Part shown: positions 8,049 to 16,079 of the stretch, piece by piece
How the letters are laid out: each line of letters begins with the position of its first letter
Numbering within the stretch: the stretch's first letter is position 1
NCBI RefSeq assembly: GCF_003201815.1
Contig: NZ_QJKB01000008.1
Span: forward strand, 186,001-250,000
DNA: 64,000 nucleotides
Direction: 5' to 3'
DNA from: Undibacterium pigrum
GTDB lineage: Bacteria > Pseudomonadota > Gammaproteobacteria > Burkholderiales > Burkholderiaceae_D
The notes under the pieces: generated by a model
The model's database searches: none
What the model saw: only the letters and a program-made list of their open reading frames with translations
Told to the model about the DNA's origin: nothing
Translations under genes and position numbers: made by a program

Positions 8049-10121
8049 ATGGAACACCAATTAACTGATTATCGCTACGGTGATTTGCTGGAATTGACTA
8101 ACCGCCACCGCAATACGACAAAAAATATTATCCTGACCGGCGCTACCGGTTTCCTCGGCAGTAATTTCCTGTTCTGGCGTTTGCGTCAGAGCGGCAAGAT
8201 TTATGTCCTGGTCAGGGGCGAGTCACAGGAGCATGCGAAACAGCGCGTCTATGATGCGCTGGCAGTATGTGCCTCGGCTTACAATCAGCCCATTCCCAAG
8301 GCTGACATAGACAGCAAGCTGGAATACATACTCGGCGACATGACAGAAACCATGTGCGCGATCAGCAAGGCTGATATGGAAAAGCTCGCGGCTGGCAATA
8401 TCTCAGAGTTCTGGCACTGTGCAGCCAGCCTGAAGTTTGAAGACCGCCACAAAGAAGAAATCTATCATCACAATATCAATGGCACGCAAAATGTGATGGA
8501 CCTGGCTCGTCGCGCCAATTGCCAACACTATCTGCATATCTCCACTGCCTACACTTCTGGCCGCGTGGCTGGAGATATACCTGAGACCCTGCATCCTGTC
8601 GATATTGCCTATAACAATTTCTACGAAAGCAGTAAAAATGAAGGCGAGCATGAAGTCGCCAGATACTGTGATGCCAATGGCCTGGATTACCGCATCCTGC
8701 GCCCGGCCATCATCATGGGACCACTGGCTTCGCGCCGCAGTGGTGGTACACGTTTTGGTATCTATGGCCTGACACAGGAAATGTATCGCCTGCGCGAAAC
8801 CCTGAGCAAGTTGCAGACGCCTTTGCGTCTCATCGGTGACCTGGCCGCAGCTGGCAATCTGGTGCCTGTGGATCAATGTGTGTTCGATATGATTTATCTC
8901 AGCAATATCGGTTTTGGCGATCAAAAGGTGTATCACCTGACCAACTCCAGCGACTTGAACGTCAAGACAATGCTGGAAAAAATCGATGTGGCACTGGGCA
9001 TGAAGAGCATCAACTTCGTCCCTGAGCGTGATACCCCGGCAACAGCGATAGAAGAATTATTCGACAAACGTACCGTGTTCTACGGTGGCTACTACCGCAC
9101 CATCAAGAATTTCGCCCGCAGCCTGCCCAAACATGCTGGTCTGAGCTGGGCCGACTATGGCACTTATCTGACTGCCTTCATCAAGGAGCTCGATGAACAG
9201 CAAAGCGGCACGACTTTCAACCGCACTCAGGTGACGGCAGAAGATGGCACGGAACTGTGCGTGCTGACACTGGGTGATAACAGCAAGCCACCACTGGTGC
9301 TGGCAAACGCCTATGGCATGCCGTCTGATTTCATGTTCCCGCTGGCCAAACGCCTGTCTGATCAGTTCCAGGTCATCACCTGGGAAAGCCGTTGGGTGCC
9401 TGCAATCACGCATGAATTTGATCTGGCGAAATGTCATTCCCTGACCCATGCCAGGGACCTGGTTTCCATCCTTGATCACTTTGGCATTGCCAAAGCTGCG
9501 GTGGCTGGCTGGAGTAGTGGTGCCCAGGTCTGCCTGCGTACCATGGCCCAGTTTCCTGATCGTATTTCATCTGCAGTCTTGCTCAATGGCGGTGTTTCAT
9601 TGCCGGCATCGAATGAGATCAAGATCACGGAATTTGAAAAAAATATCCGTACACTATTCCCGAAAATCGCTGCCAATTATCGCTTTGCGCAAAAATACTG
9701 CGACCTGATTTATGGTGCACATGCGACCTCGGATGATGGTGAAGACAGGAAAATGATCTCCACCATTTTGACCAGTACCGACCCTTTCCTCCTATATATG
9801 ACCAGCGTTCCTTTCCGCACGCCGGAATCCCTGTTCAGGTATGCCAACATGATGAATGGTTTGTTCAGTGAGCGTGCCGATGCATGGACTGCTGATGTAC
9901 CACATCCTGTACTAGTGCATGTAGGCGGCAATGATCTGGTGACCCATCCTGATGTGGGCCGCTTCCTGGTAGCCGGACTGGAAAACGGCGTGTTGTCCTT
10001 TGATGAAAACGGCGATCACTTCTCGCATTTCTATGACGAAGACCTGGCAAGCATGATCAAGCAATTTGTTGCTCAGCATCAGCACCAGGTTCAGGCACAG
10101 GATGCGTTGATCGCAAGTTGA
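8049..10121 (+). CDS. Thioester reductase domain fused to an alpha/beta hydrolase
   Basis: 690 residues in two parts. Residues ~1-390 are a thioester-reductase-type extended SDR: NAD(P)-binding GATGFLG (31-37), LHISTAYTSG, and YESSK as catalytic Y-x3-K. Such domains release carrier-bound thioesters as aldehydes or alcohols. Residues ~395-690 are an alpha/beta hydrolase with G-W-S-S-G and nucleophile S489, plus late GGNDLVTHPD (acid) and GDHFSHF (histidine). No carrier domain lies between them, so the partner is probably the separate ACP. The ATG at 8049 has AAGGA 8 nt upstream (8036-8040); the frame is open further 5' but that part overlaps the ACP gene. The reductase-hydrolase fusion is unusual; the hydrolase may proofread or trim a product. 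Confidence 0.82.
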   Translation: MEHQLTDYRYGDLLELTNRHRNTTKNIILTGATGFLGSNFLFWRLRQSGKIYVLVRGESQEHAKQRVYDALAVCASAYNQPIPKADIDSKLEYILGDMTETMCAISKADMEKLAAGNISEFWHCAASLKFEDRHKEEIYHHNINGTQNVMDLARRANCQHYLHISTAYTSGRVAGDIPETLHPVDIAYNNFYESSKNEGEHEVARYCDANGLDYRILRPAIIMGPLASRRSGGTRFGIYGLTQEMYRLRETLSKLQTPLRLIGDLAAAGNLVPVDQCVFDMIYLSNIGFGDQKVYHLTNSSDLNVKTMLEKIDVALGMKSINFVPERDTPATAIEELFDKRTVFYGGYYRTIKNFARSLPKHAGLSWADYGTYLTAFIKELDEQQSGTTFNRTQVTAEDGTELCVLTLGDNSKPPLVLANAYGMPSDFMFPLAKRLSDQFQVITWESRWVPAITHEFDLAKCHSLTHARDLVSILDHFGIAKAAVAGWSSGAQVCLRTMAQFPDRISSAVLLNGGVSLPASNEIKITEFEKNIRTLFPKIAANYRFAQKYCDLIYGAHATSDDGEDRKMISTILTSTDPFLLYMTSVPFRTPESLFRYANMMNGLFSERADAWTADVPHPVLVHVGGNDLVTHPDVGRFLVAGLENGVLSFDENGDHFSHFYDEDLASMIKQFVAQHQHQVQAQDALIAS

Positions 10122-10235
10122 TATAGCTACCTTGAACTAAAGCAATGCCCTGCGGATTGATTGCCGCAGGCATTGCGCAATTGATACAGCGTTTCGCACA
10201 CATGGCCGCTACGGTGGCCAGGGAGAGGTATTGCC

Positions 10236-11873
10236 ATGAAAAAAACAGCAAATTTATTGATTAGCGGTTTTCTCAATGCCGCCAGAAATCATCCCAATAG
10301 CAATGCATTGTGGGTGGATGAACAGGTTTATACCTATGCCGAGTTGCTGCTGCGGGTAGCAAGGATATCGCGCACTCTCGGCAGAGAAATTAAAAACGCA
10401 CATCAGCAACGTTGTGCCGTGCTGGTTGAACGCAGCATTACTGCCTATGCTTCGGTGCTGGGCAGTTTGCTGGCAGGGATGAGTTATGTACCTCTGAATG
10501 CCAAGTTCCCGGCGCAGCGTAATTTGCGCATGCTGGAACTGTCTTCATCGACATCCATCGTTGTCGATGAACGTTCCATGGATGCGGCTAAAGAAATCCT
10601 GCAAGCTTATCCCGACCCCTTGATGGTACTCATGCCTGAGACAGACAGCCTGCCCACCTGGGCCGCCAGTGCCAGCCAGCATACCTATATACTCAAGCGC
10701 CAGCTGGCAGAGGCTGATACGGCCAACCTGGCCTTGCCGCAAAAAGCCAATGCCGTCGCCTATGTACTCTTCACTTCAGGTAGCACGGGTTTGCCCAAGG
10801 GCGTGGCCGTCACCAATGACAATGCCAGCACCTATGTTGCCAACATCATCGAACGCTACCAGCCTGGGCCGGGTGACCGTTTTACCCAGTTCTTTGACTT
10901 CACTTTTGACTTGTCAGTGCATGATATCTTTGTCAGTCTGAGTTCCGGAGCCTGTCTGTACAGTGTGCCAGGGCGCGTGATGATGATGCCGTTGAAGTTT
11001 GTTCAGCAACATGAATTGACGCACTGGTTTTCCGTACCTTCACTGGCGGCTTGCCTGAAGCGCTATAACGCATTGCGCCCTGGTATTTTGCCCAGCCTCA
11101 AATACAGCCTGTTTTGTGGCGAAGCCCTGCCCACCAGCCTGGCGCAGGACTGGCAACCCGCTGCACCCAATTCCGTCATAGAGAATTTGTATGGCCCTAC
11201 TGAGGCGACGATTGCCTTTACCGTCTACCCTTACCAGGCAGACGATCAACGCATAGCTGCTTTGCCCGTAGTGCCGATAGGTACGCCTTTGCCGGGACAG
11301 GAAGTCGTGATACTGGATGAGCATTTTGCACCGGTAGCCGATGGCGAGACTGGCGAGCTCTACCTGGGTGGCTCGCAACTGGCCCAGGGGTATTGGGAAA
11401 ACACAGAACTGACAAGACAACGCTTTCTCAATATGCGCTTCGAGGGCAAACAGGCCAGCCGCTGGTATCGTACCGGTGATCTGGCCAGCCATGATGCACA
11501 GGCCGGTTTGCTGTATGGTGGCCGTATTGATAACCAGGTAAAAATACGCGGTTATCGGGTCGAGGTGCAAGAAGTGGAGGCGGTCATCCGCCGCCTGGGC
11601 GGGTCTGATCTGGTCGCCGTCGTACCCTGGCCCCTGGCTGCTGACGGCAGCGTGCAAGGCTTGCTTGCGTATGGCTGCGGCTTTACCGTATCATCAATGG
11701 AAATCCTCAAGGCGTGCACCTTGCAATTGCCTGCCTATATGGTGCCTCAGGATTTGATAGAACTGCGCAAGATGCCCTTCAATTCCAATGGCAAGATCGA
11801 TTATCCGGCGCTGCAAAAAATGGCGGGTGATGGTGATAAGCTGAAACGAGAAGCGGTGACGCAGGGACTATAA
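10236..11873 (+). CDS. Free-standing NRPS-type adenylation domain
   Basis: 545-residue AMP-forming enzyme of the amino-acid adenylation type (NRPS A domain or DltA-like). Core motifs in order: FTSGSTGLPKG (A3, near 179), FDFTFDLSVHDIF (A4), LYGPTEATI (A5), ELYLGGSQLAQGYW (A6), WYRTGDLA (A7), GGRIDNQVKIRGYRVE (A8) and FNSNGKIDY (A10, catalytic Lys). The Asp that binds the alpha-amino group (position 235 in GrsA numbering) appears to be kept. A by-memory alignment gives the specificity residues D-L-H-S-L-C-L-I-A; this needs checking and gives no confident substrate. It has no condensation or carrier domain, so it should load the ACP at 7739-7984. It lies 114 bp after the reductase and ends at a strong terminator. 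Confidence 0.85.
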   Translation: MKKTANLLISGFLNAARNHPNSNALWVDEQVYTYAELLLRVARISRTLGREIKNAHQQRCAVLVERSITAYASVLGSLLAGMSYVPLNAKFPAQRNLRMLELSSSTSIVVDERSMDAAKEILQAYPDPLMVLMPETDSLPTWAASASQHTYILKRQLAEADTANLALPQKANAVAYVLFTSGSTGLPKGVAVTNDNASTYVANIIERYQPGPGDRFTQFFDFTFDLSVHDIFVSLSSGACLYSVPGRVMMMPLKFVQQHELTHWFSVPSLAACLKRYNALRPGILPSLKYSLFCGEALPTSLAQDWQPAAPNSVIENLYGPTEATIAFTVYPYQADDQRIAALPVVPIGTPLPGQEVVILDEHFAPVADGETGELYLGGSQLAQGYWENTELTRQRFLNMRFEGKQASRWYRTGDLASHDAQAGLLYGGRIDNQVKIRGYRVEVQEVEAVIRRLGGSDLVAVVPWPLAADGSVQGLLAYGCGFTVSSMEILKACTLQLPAYMVPQDLIELRKMPFNSNGKIDYPALQKMAGDGDKLKREAVTQGL

Positions 11874-11898
11874 AGAAAATAAAGAATGACGAGGCCAG

Positions 11899-11923
11899 CC
11901 CGCCATACTCTGGCGGGTTTTTT
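11899..11923 (+). terminator. Intrinsic terminator of the N-oxygenase/NRPS operon
   Basis: Stem CCCGCCA (11899-11905) with TGGCGGG (11911-11917), loop TACTC, then six T residues. It starts 25 bp after the adenylation gene stop and separates the cluster from the HIT gene. Confidence 0.9.
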
Positions 11924-11971
11924 ATTGATTCAGCTTATTGATTCGGCTTATTGATTTAGCTTATTGACCTT
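11924..11971. repeat. 13-bp tandem repeat, three copies plus a partial
   Basis: Units ATTGATTCAGCTT (11924-11936), ATTGATTCGGCTT (11937-11949) and ATTGATTTAGCTT (11950-11962), then ATTGACCTT. It sits between the operon terminator and the HIT gene ribosome site. It may be slippage or may position the HIT promoter. Confidence 0.85.
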
Positions 11972-12004
11972 GATTAATTGATCCACTTGCACGAGGAAGA
12001 ATTG

Positions 12005-12472
12005 ATGGCAAGCACACACAGATGCATTTTTTGCGACATCCTGAATGGGCAGAGTGAAGCTGCGGTGGTTTACCGCGACCAGCATTGCATCGCCATACTT
12101 GATGCTTTTCCAATGACGCGCGGGCATTTGCTGGTGATACCGCATCAGCATCAGCAGCATATAGAAGAATTGCCGGAAGAAACAGTGGCCTACCTGTTTG
12201 CACTGGCGAGCCGTTTTTCATCAGCCTTGCGCCTGGGAGGCGAAAGTGAAGCGACTGCCGTGGTCCTGAATAATGGCAAGGCAGCCAACCAGCATGTGGC
12301 CCACGTACACCTGCACGTGATACCACGCAGGCCGGGTGATACGGCGCTGGTGGTATGGCGTTATGTGACGCGCTTCATCAACCCCTGGTCGTATATAGGC
12401 CGCAGCAAACGACTGGGTAAGCAGGCTACGCGCTGGCAGAGCCTCTTGCAAAAAGCCGGAACAGTTTCCTAA
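12005..12472 (+). CDS. HIT family nucleotide-binding hydrolase
   Basis: 155 residues. The histidine triad H100-V-H102-L-H104-V-I is complete, and the N-terminal CIFCDILNGQ is typical of Hint/HIT proteins, which hydrolyse phosphoramidates or aminoacyl-adenylates of AMP. The C-terminal ~40 residues (WRYVTRFINPW...) extend past the triad. The ATG at 12005 has a GAGGA Shine-Dalgarno about 6 nt upstream; the in-frame TTG at 11978 has none. It lies downstream of the adenylation gene but behind a terminator, so it may be a separate unit; clearing of stray aminoacyl-AMP is a conceivable but unproven link. Confidence 0.85.
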   Translation: MASTHRCIFCDILNGQSEAAVVYRDQHCIAILDAFPMTRGHLLVIPHQHQQHIEELPEETVAYLFALASRFSSALRLGGESEATAVVLNNGKAANQHVAHVHLHVIPRRPGDTALVVWRYVTRFINPWSYIGRSKRLGKQATRWQSLLQKAGTVS

Positions 12473-12478
12473 CATAAA

Positions 12479-12519
12479 AAAACGCCTGACAATGGGTTAA
12501 ACCCACAGTCAGGCGTTTT
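12479..12519. terminator. Bidirectional terminator between HIT gene and fadD
   Basis: Stem AAAACGCCTGAC (12479-12490) with GTCAGGCGTTTT (12508-12519); inside it a second small palindrome TGGGTT-AA-ACCCA. There is a T run on the plus side and an A run before it, so it serves both convergent genes. Confidence 0.9.
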
Positions 12520-12568
12520 TTGTTTTATCTCTTAAAGGGAAACGCGCAATGCTTTCCCTTCAAAATAC

Positions 12569-14251
12569 TTACGCGACTTTTTTCTCGTCACGCAATTCAC
12601 GTCGCAAAATCTTGCCCACATTTGATTTAGGCAATTCAGTGCGGAACTCTATGTATTTGGGTTTTTTGTAGGAAGTCAGTTGTTCCTTGCAATAAGTCAT
12701 CAACTGGTCATCGGTCAACTGCGCATCTTTTTTGACGACATACAGTTTCACGGCTTCACCGGAATTGGCATCTGGCACACCTATGCATGCGCATTCTAAC
12801 ACGCCAGGATGACCGGCAACCACACCTTCTATTTCATTCGGATACACATTGAAACCGGACACCAGTATCATGTCTTTCTTGCGGTCGACAACCCGGATAA
12901 AGCCATTGGCTTCCATGATGCCAACGTCACCTGATTTAAAGAAACCATCGGCTGTCATGACCTTCTCGGTTTCATCCGGACGGTTCCAGTAACCTACCAT
13001 GGTCTGCGGGCCACGGATGGCAATTTCACCTGGCTCACCCAGAGGCACTCGGTTGCCTGCATCATCGAGGATGGCAATTTCTGTCGAGGGCAGTGGCAAG
13101 CCTATGGTGCCGCTGAAGACGGTTGAATCAGTTGGGTTGCAAGTCGCAACGGGCGAAGTCTCAGACAAGCCGTAGCCTTCGATGATAGGGCAGCCAGTGA
13201 CGGCTTGCCAGCGTTCTGCCACTGATTTTTGCACGGCAGTACCACCACCATTGCAGGCTTTCAGCAAAGAGAAATCCAGCTTGGCAAAATCAGGATTATT
13301 CAACAAACCGTTGTACAGGGTATTGACGGCAGGCAGCATGCTGATCTGGTGGCCGGACAAGGTTTTTACCAAGCCAGGAATATCGCGGGGATTGGGGATC
13401 AGAATATTCAATCCACCCAGGCGTGTACCCATCAGGCAGCAGCTTGTCAGCGCGAAGATATGGTAAAGCGGCAGGGCACAGACGATGGTCATGGACTCTA
13501 CCTTGGGAGCCTTATTCAGCGCAGGCTGTGCCCAAGCTTCATTTTGCAGGACATTTGCTGTGACATTGCGGTGCGACAAAGTGGCACCCTTGGAGACGCC
13601 GGTAGTGCCGCCTGTGTATTGCAGGAAGGCGATATCATCATGCGTGATGGTCACAGGTTTGAGCTGCAGGGACGCACCATCTGCCAGCACTTTCTTGAAG
13701 CTGATGGCAGTTGGCAGAGAAAATTCTGGCACCATTTTCTTGATATGGCGTACTGCGAAATTAACGATGGTGCCCTTCAGGCCGCCCAGCAAGTCGCCCA
13801 TGCTGGTGACGACGACATGCTTGATTTTTGTTTTGCTCAAGACCTGTTGCAAGGTCGTGGCAAAGTTCTCCAGGATGATGATGGCTTCTGCACCTGAGTC
13901 ATTCAATTGATGCTCAAGTTCACGCGGTGTGTACAGGGGATTGACGTTGACTGCAGTATAGCCCGCACGCAGGACTGCGGCGATGACAACAGGATATTGC
14001 AAGACATTTGGCATCATGATGGCGACACGTGCGCCTTTTTCCAGCCCCTTGCTTTGCAGCCAGGCACCAAACTTTTTCGACAGGTCATCCACCTCGCCAT
14101 AGGTCAGATATTTGTCCATGCAAACATAGGCCTTGCGTGCTGCATATTTCTGGAAAGAATCCTCCAGCATATGCACCAGGGAAGTGTATTGTTGATAGTT
14201 GATTTCTGCGGGTACGCCCTTGGGGTAGGATTGCAGCCAAAATTTATCCAT
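12569..14251 (-). CDS. fadD: Long-chain fatty acid--CoA ligase
   Basis: 560 residues, the usual FadD length. AMP-binding core LQYTGGTTGVSKGATLSHRN, then YGLSETSPV, GEIAIRGPQTMVGYWN, DGFFKSGDVG and the FadD linker region VVDRKKDMILVSGFNVYPNEIE; catalytic lysine in the SNVGKILRREL end. It activates long-chain fatty acids with ATP and CoA for beta-oxidation or phospholipid synthesis at the inner membrane. It is monocistronic, convergent with the HIT gene, and shares the terminator at 12479-12519. The N-terminus (MDKFWLQSYPKGVPAEI) matches betaproteobacterial FadD. Confidence 0.93.
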   Translation of the reverse strand: MDKFWLQSYPKGVPAEINYQQYTSLVHMLEDSFQKYAARKAYVCMDKYLTYGEVDDLSKKFGAWLQSKGLEKGARVAIMMPNVLQYPVVIAAVLRAGYTAVNVNPLYTPRELEHQLNDSGAEAIIILENFATTLQQVLSKTKIKHVVVTSMGDLLGGLKGTIVNFAVRHIKKMVPEFSLPTAISFKKVLADGASLQLKPVTITHDDIAFLQYTGGTTGVSKGATLSHRNVTANVLQNEAWAQPALNKAPKVESMTIVCALPLYHIFALTSCCLMGTRLGGLNILIPNPRDIPGLVKTLSGHQISMLPAVNTLYNGLLNNPDFAKLDFSLLKACNGGGTAVQKSVAERWQAVTGCPIIEGYGLSETSPVATCNPTDSTVFSGTIGLPLPSTEIAILDDAGNRVPLGEPGEIAIRGPQTMVGYWNRPDETEKVMTADGFFKSGDVGIMEANGFIRVVDRKKDMILVSGFNVYPNEIEGVVAGHPGVLECACIGVPDANSGEAVKLYVVKKDAQLTDDQLMTYCKEQLTSYKKPKYIEFRTELPKSNVGKILRRELRDEKKVA

Positions 14252-14571
14252 GCTTTTACCTCTTGTCTCTGATTGTTATAGAAATCTGGCAATGCAGGGC
14301 GGGCTGTAGCAGCTGCCTGCATCTTGATATTGGCAAACTTATTATTATTCTAAAAGCATGCTAGCGGGAAGCGGGGATGGCGGGCAAGGATTATTCTTGG
14401 TATTTGAATAAAACTTCTAATTCGTGAGTGTGTGGTTTTTTTATGAGATGAGCTATTGATCGATAGCGGCAACGTGCAATACCAGTCATGGCCAGCAGGT
14501 GAAATCTGGCCATGTATCTGCTAAGGCGGGTGTCTTTTCCTGGTCTGTTGCTTTAGCTATTATTTCCGCTA
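14252..14571. other. Intergenic stretch between fadD and the DUF2145 gene
   Basis: 320 bp without a credible gene. It should carry the fadD promoter (reading left) and the 3' end of the DUF2145 transcript. The one clear structure is a perfect 9-bp inverted repeat, CATGGCCAG (14487-14495) and CTGGCCATG (14506-14514), with a 10-nt loop and no T run on either strand. It may be a factor-dependent 3' end or a protein site. Confidence 0.5.
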
Positions 14572-15387
14572 TTACTTCACTACGATTTTTTCGGTCTTGC
14601 TGTCGCGTGACATCATGAAGCGGGCTATGGACTCTACCGTGACCGTATCAATTTGCCCTGCCATGCGACGATCAAAGGGGTGATCATCAAATGCCACATT
14701 GGCGCGGAACATGCGCGCGCCCAGGCGAGTCAGCGAAGGGATTTGCAGGGTGTCCGGTTTATACGATGCTGACTTCAGCCAGGCTTGTGCCTGTGTGCGG
14801 TTTTCTATGCGCACGTCATTGGCTTGCGCTGCTGCGATGACTTCGAGCGCCCACTGGTTAGAGTTTTGGTAGGTGGTGGAATACGCATAGGACAGCATGT
14901 TATAGCGTGCGGCATGCAAGTTTTTGGCGCGGCCATCCGCCATGACTTGCTGCAGTTTTAGCTGCAATTCAGGGTTGGGGATGAGGATCATGGTTTCAAA
15001 GGCGAACATGTCGTCCATGAAGAAATTACCCAGTCCTTCCCTAAATAATTCTGAATTGGCCGTGCCACACTGGTTCAGCTCATGCATGACTGACCAGGTG
15101 TCATCGGGCAGGCGTTCTATCAGGCCCAGATGTGAATAGCGCAAATTGTATTTGGATAAATCCTGGCCTACGCGGGCAATGATGGCCACCCTGGCCTGGC
15201 TTTCATCCAGCTTGATTTGCGTCTTGTGCGCAAACTCCAATGCTTGCATGACTTTCTTGGGGTCATAAACATTTTCCTCACAGGAGCGTCCGGCAAATGC
15301 CGGGGCTGTACAAGCCAGTGTGAGGATAATCAAGGCACGCTGTAACAGCACCAGCGTGGTTGGGGACGTCAGTGAGTTTTTGCGCAT
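14572..15387 (-). CDS. DUF2145 family exported protein
   Basis: 271 residues with a signal peptide (hydrophobic stretch ending TAPAFA, cleavage before GRSCEEN). The conserved DUF2145 block RVGQDLSKYNLRYSHLGL is clear, followed by NQCGTANSELFREGLGNFF. The fold is unknown to me; the family is common in Burkholderiales and its cysteines and histidine suggest a periplasmic catalytic or binding role, not demonstrated. It is 9 bp downstream of the small exported protein at 15397-15828 on the same strand, so the two form an operon, and both mature proteins begin with A-G-R-x-C. Confidence 0.75.
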   Translation of the reverse strand: MRKNSLTSPTTLVLLQRALIILTLACTAPAFAGRSCEENVYDPKKVMQALEFAHKTQIKLDESQARVAIIARVGQDLSKYNLRYSHLGLIERLPDDTWSVMHELNQCGTANSELFREGLGNFFMDDMFAFETMILIPNPELQLKLQQVMADGRAKNLHAARYNMLSYAYSTTYQNSNQWALEVIAAAQANDVRIENRTQAQAWLKSASYKPDTLQIPSLTRLGARMFRANVAFDDHPFDRRMAGQIDTVTVESIARFMMSRDSKTEKIVVK

Positions 15388-15396
15388 ATGAAGTGA

Positions 15397-15828
15397 TCAG
15401 ACCTTGTTGTGATGCATCAGTGCAGTACCTATTTCGTTAGGGATAAACGCGATTACCTTGCCAGCACTTACCAGCAGATAACCGGTTGTCGTCGCGCTGA
15501 CTTCGACCACAGCACCGCTGACCAGGCCGACTTTTTCTATGCCCTTGCCAGATAACCTGACCGTGGTACTGACGGCCTGGGTAGAGCCTTTGAGTACGAC
15601 AGTCACGCCGTCAGCACCTGCCTTGACGGTATCAACGATCATCTCACCTGATCCGGCCACCATGGAAAAACCACCAAGCATGATAATGCCTACGCCCATG
15701 GACAGGGCTTCAGAGCCGCCCGAGGGGCCGCAAGAGATGCAACCACGGCCCGCATGTGCAGAAAGCGGTAACAGGCTGCTGGTACAAAGGGCAGCAATGA
15801 GGGCGATTTTACGGAAAGCGAATGACAT
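15397..15828 (-). CDS. Small exported protein of unknown function, partner of DUF2145
   Basis: 143 residues. Signal peptide through LPLSAHA, then GRGCISCGPSGG with two close cysteines, a glycine-rich hydrophobic segment (SMGVGIIMLGGFSMVAGSG), and a valine/threonine/glycine-rich remainder with alternating pattern suggesting beta-strands or a second membrane contact (TTGYLLVSAGKVIAFIPNEIG). Good Shine-Dalgarno AGGAGA before the ATG. It is first in the two-gene unit with the DUF2145 gene. I do not recognise a family. Confidence 0.6.
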   Translation of the reverse strand: MSFAFRKIALIAALCTSSLLPLSAHAGRGCISCGPSGGSEALSMGVGIIMLGGFSMVAGSGEMIVDTVKAGADGVTVVLKGSTQAVSTTVRLSGKGIEKVGLVSGAVVEVSATTTGYLLVSAGKVIAFIPNEIGTALMHHNKV

Positions 15829-15843
15829 TTGGTCTCCTGATTA

Positions 15844-15863
15844 GTAGATGAAAGTACATCTAC
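15844..15863 (-). promoter_or_regulatory. Small perfect inverted repeat just upstream of the exported-protein gene
   Basis: GTAGATG (15844-15850), 6-nt spacer, CATCTAC (15857-15863). It lies 16 bp upstream of the start codon, next to the ribosome site. It may be a 5' leader hairpin or operator. A second 7-bp inverted repeat, CTATTTG and CAAATAG, lies at 15891-15914. Confidence 0.4.
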
Positions 15864-16012
15864 AATAATATAAGACCACAAAATCACAAGCTATTTGTCG
15901 TCAGTAGCAAATAGTTACAGAAGAAGTCGTGGAATGTGATACCAGAATAGTCTGGGTTCCTACTGGCAAATGAGTTCCTGAAACCGTACTTGATGGGAAA
16001 ATTGATACTGTA

Positions 16013-16053
16013 CATGCTACCTGCCATACGTATTGAGTAGAGCAGGTAGCATG
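16013..16053 (-). terminator. Hairpin downstream of the M13 peptidase gene
   Basis: Perfect 12-bp inverted repeat CATGCTACCTGC (16013-16024) and GCAGGTAGCATG (16042-16053), 17-nt loop, 27 bp past the stop codon. There is no strong T run on the minus strand (only a short TTTT), so it may be a weak terminator or an mRNA-end stabiliser. Confidence 0.5.
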
Positions 16054-16079
16054 ATGATGCCGATGCTACTGGATATCGA

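Noticed and set aside
14487-14514. 9-bp hairpin considered as terminator of the DUF2145 gene
   Set aside because: No T run follows on either strand, so it is only noted as an inverted repeat in the intergenic entry.
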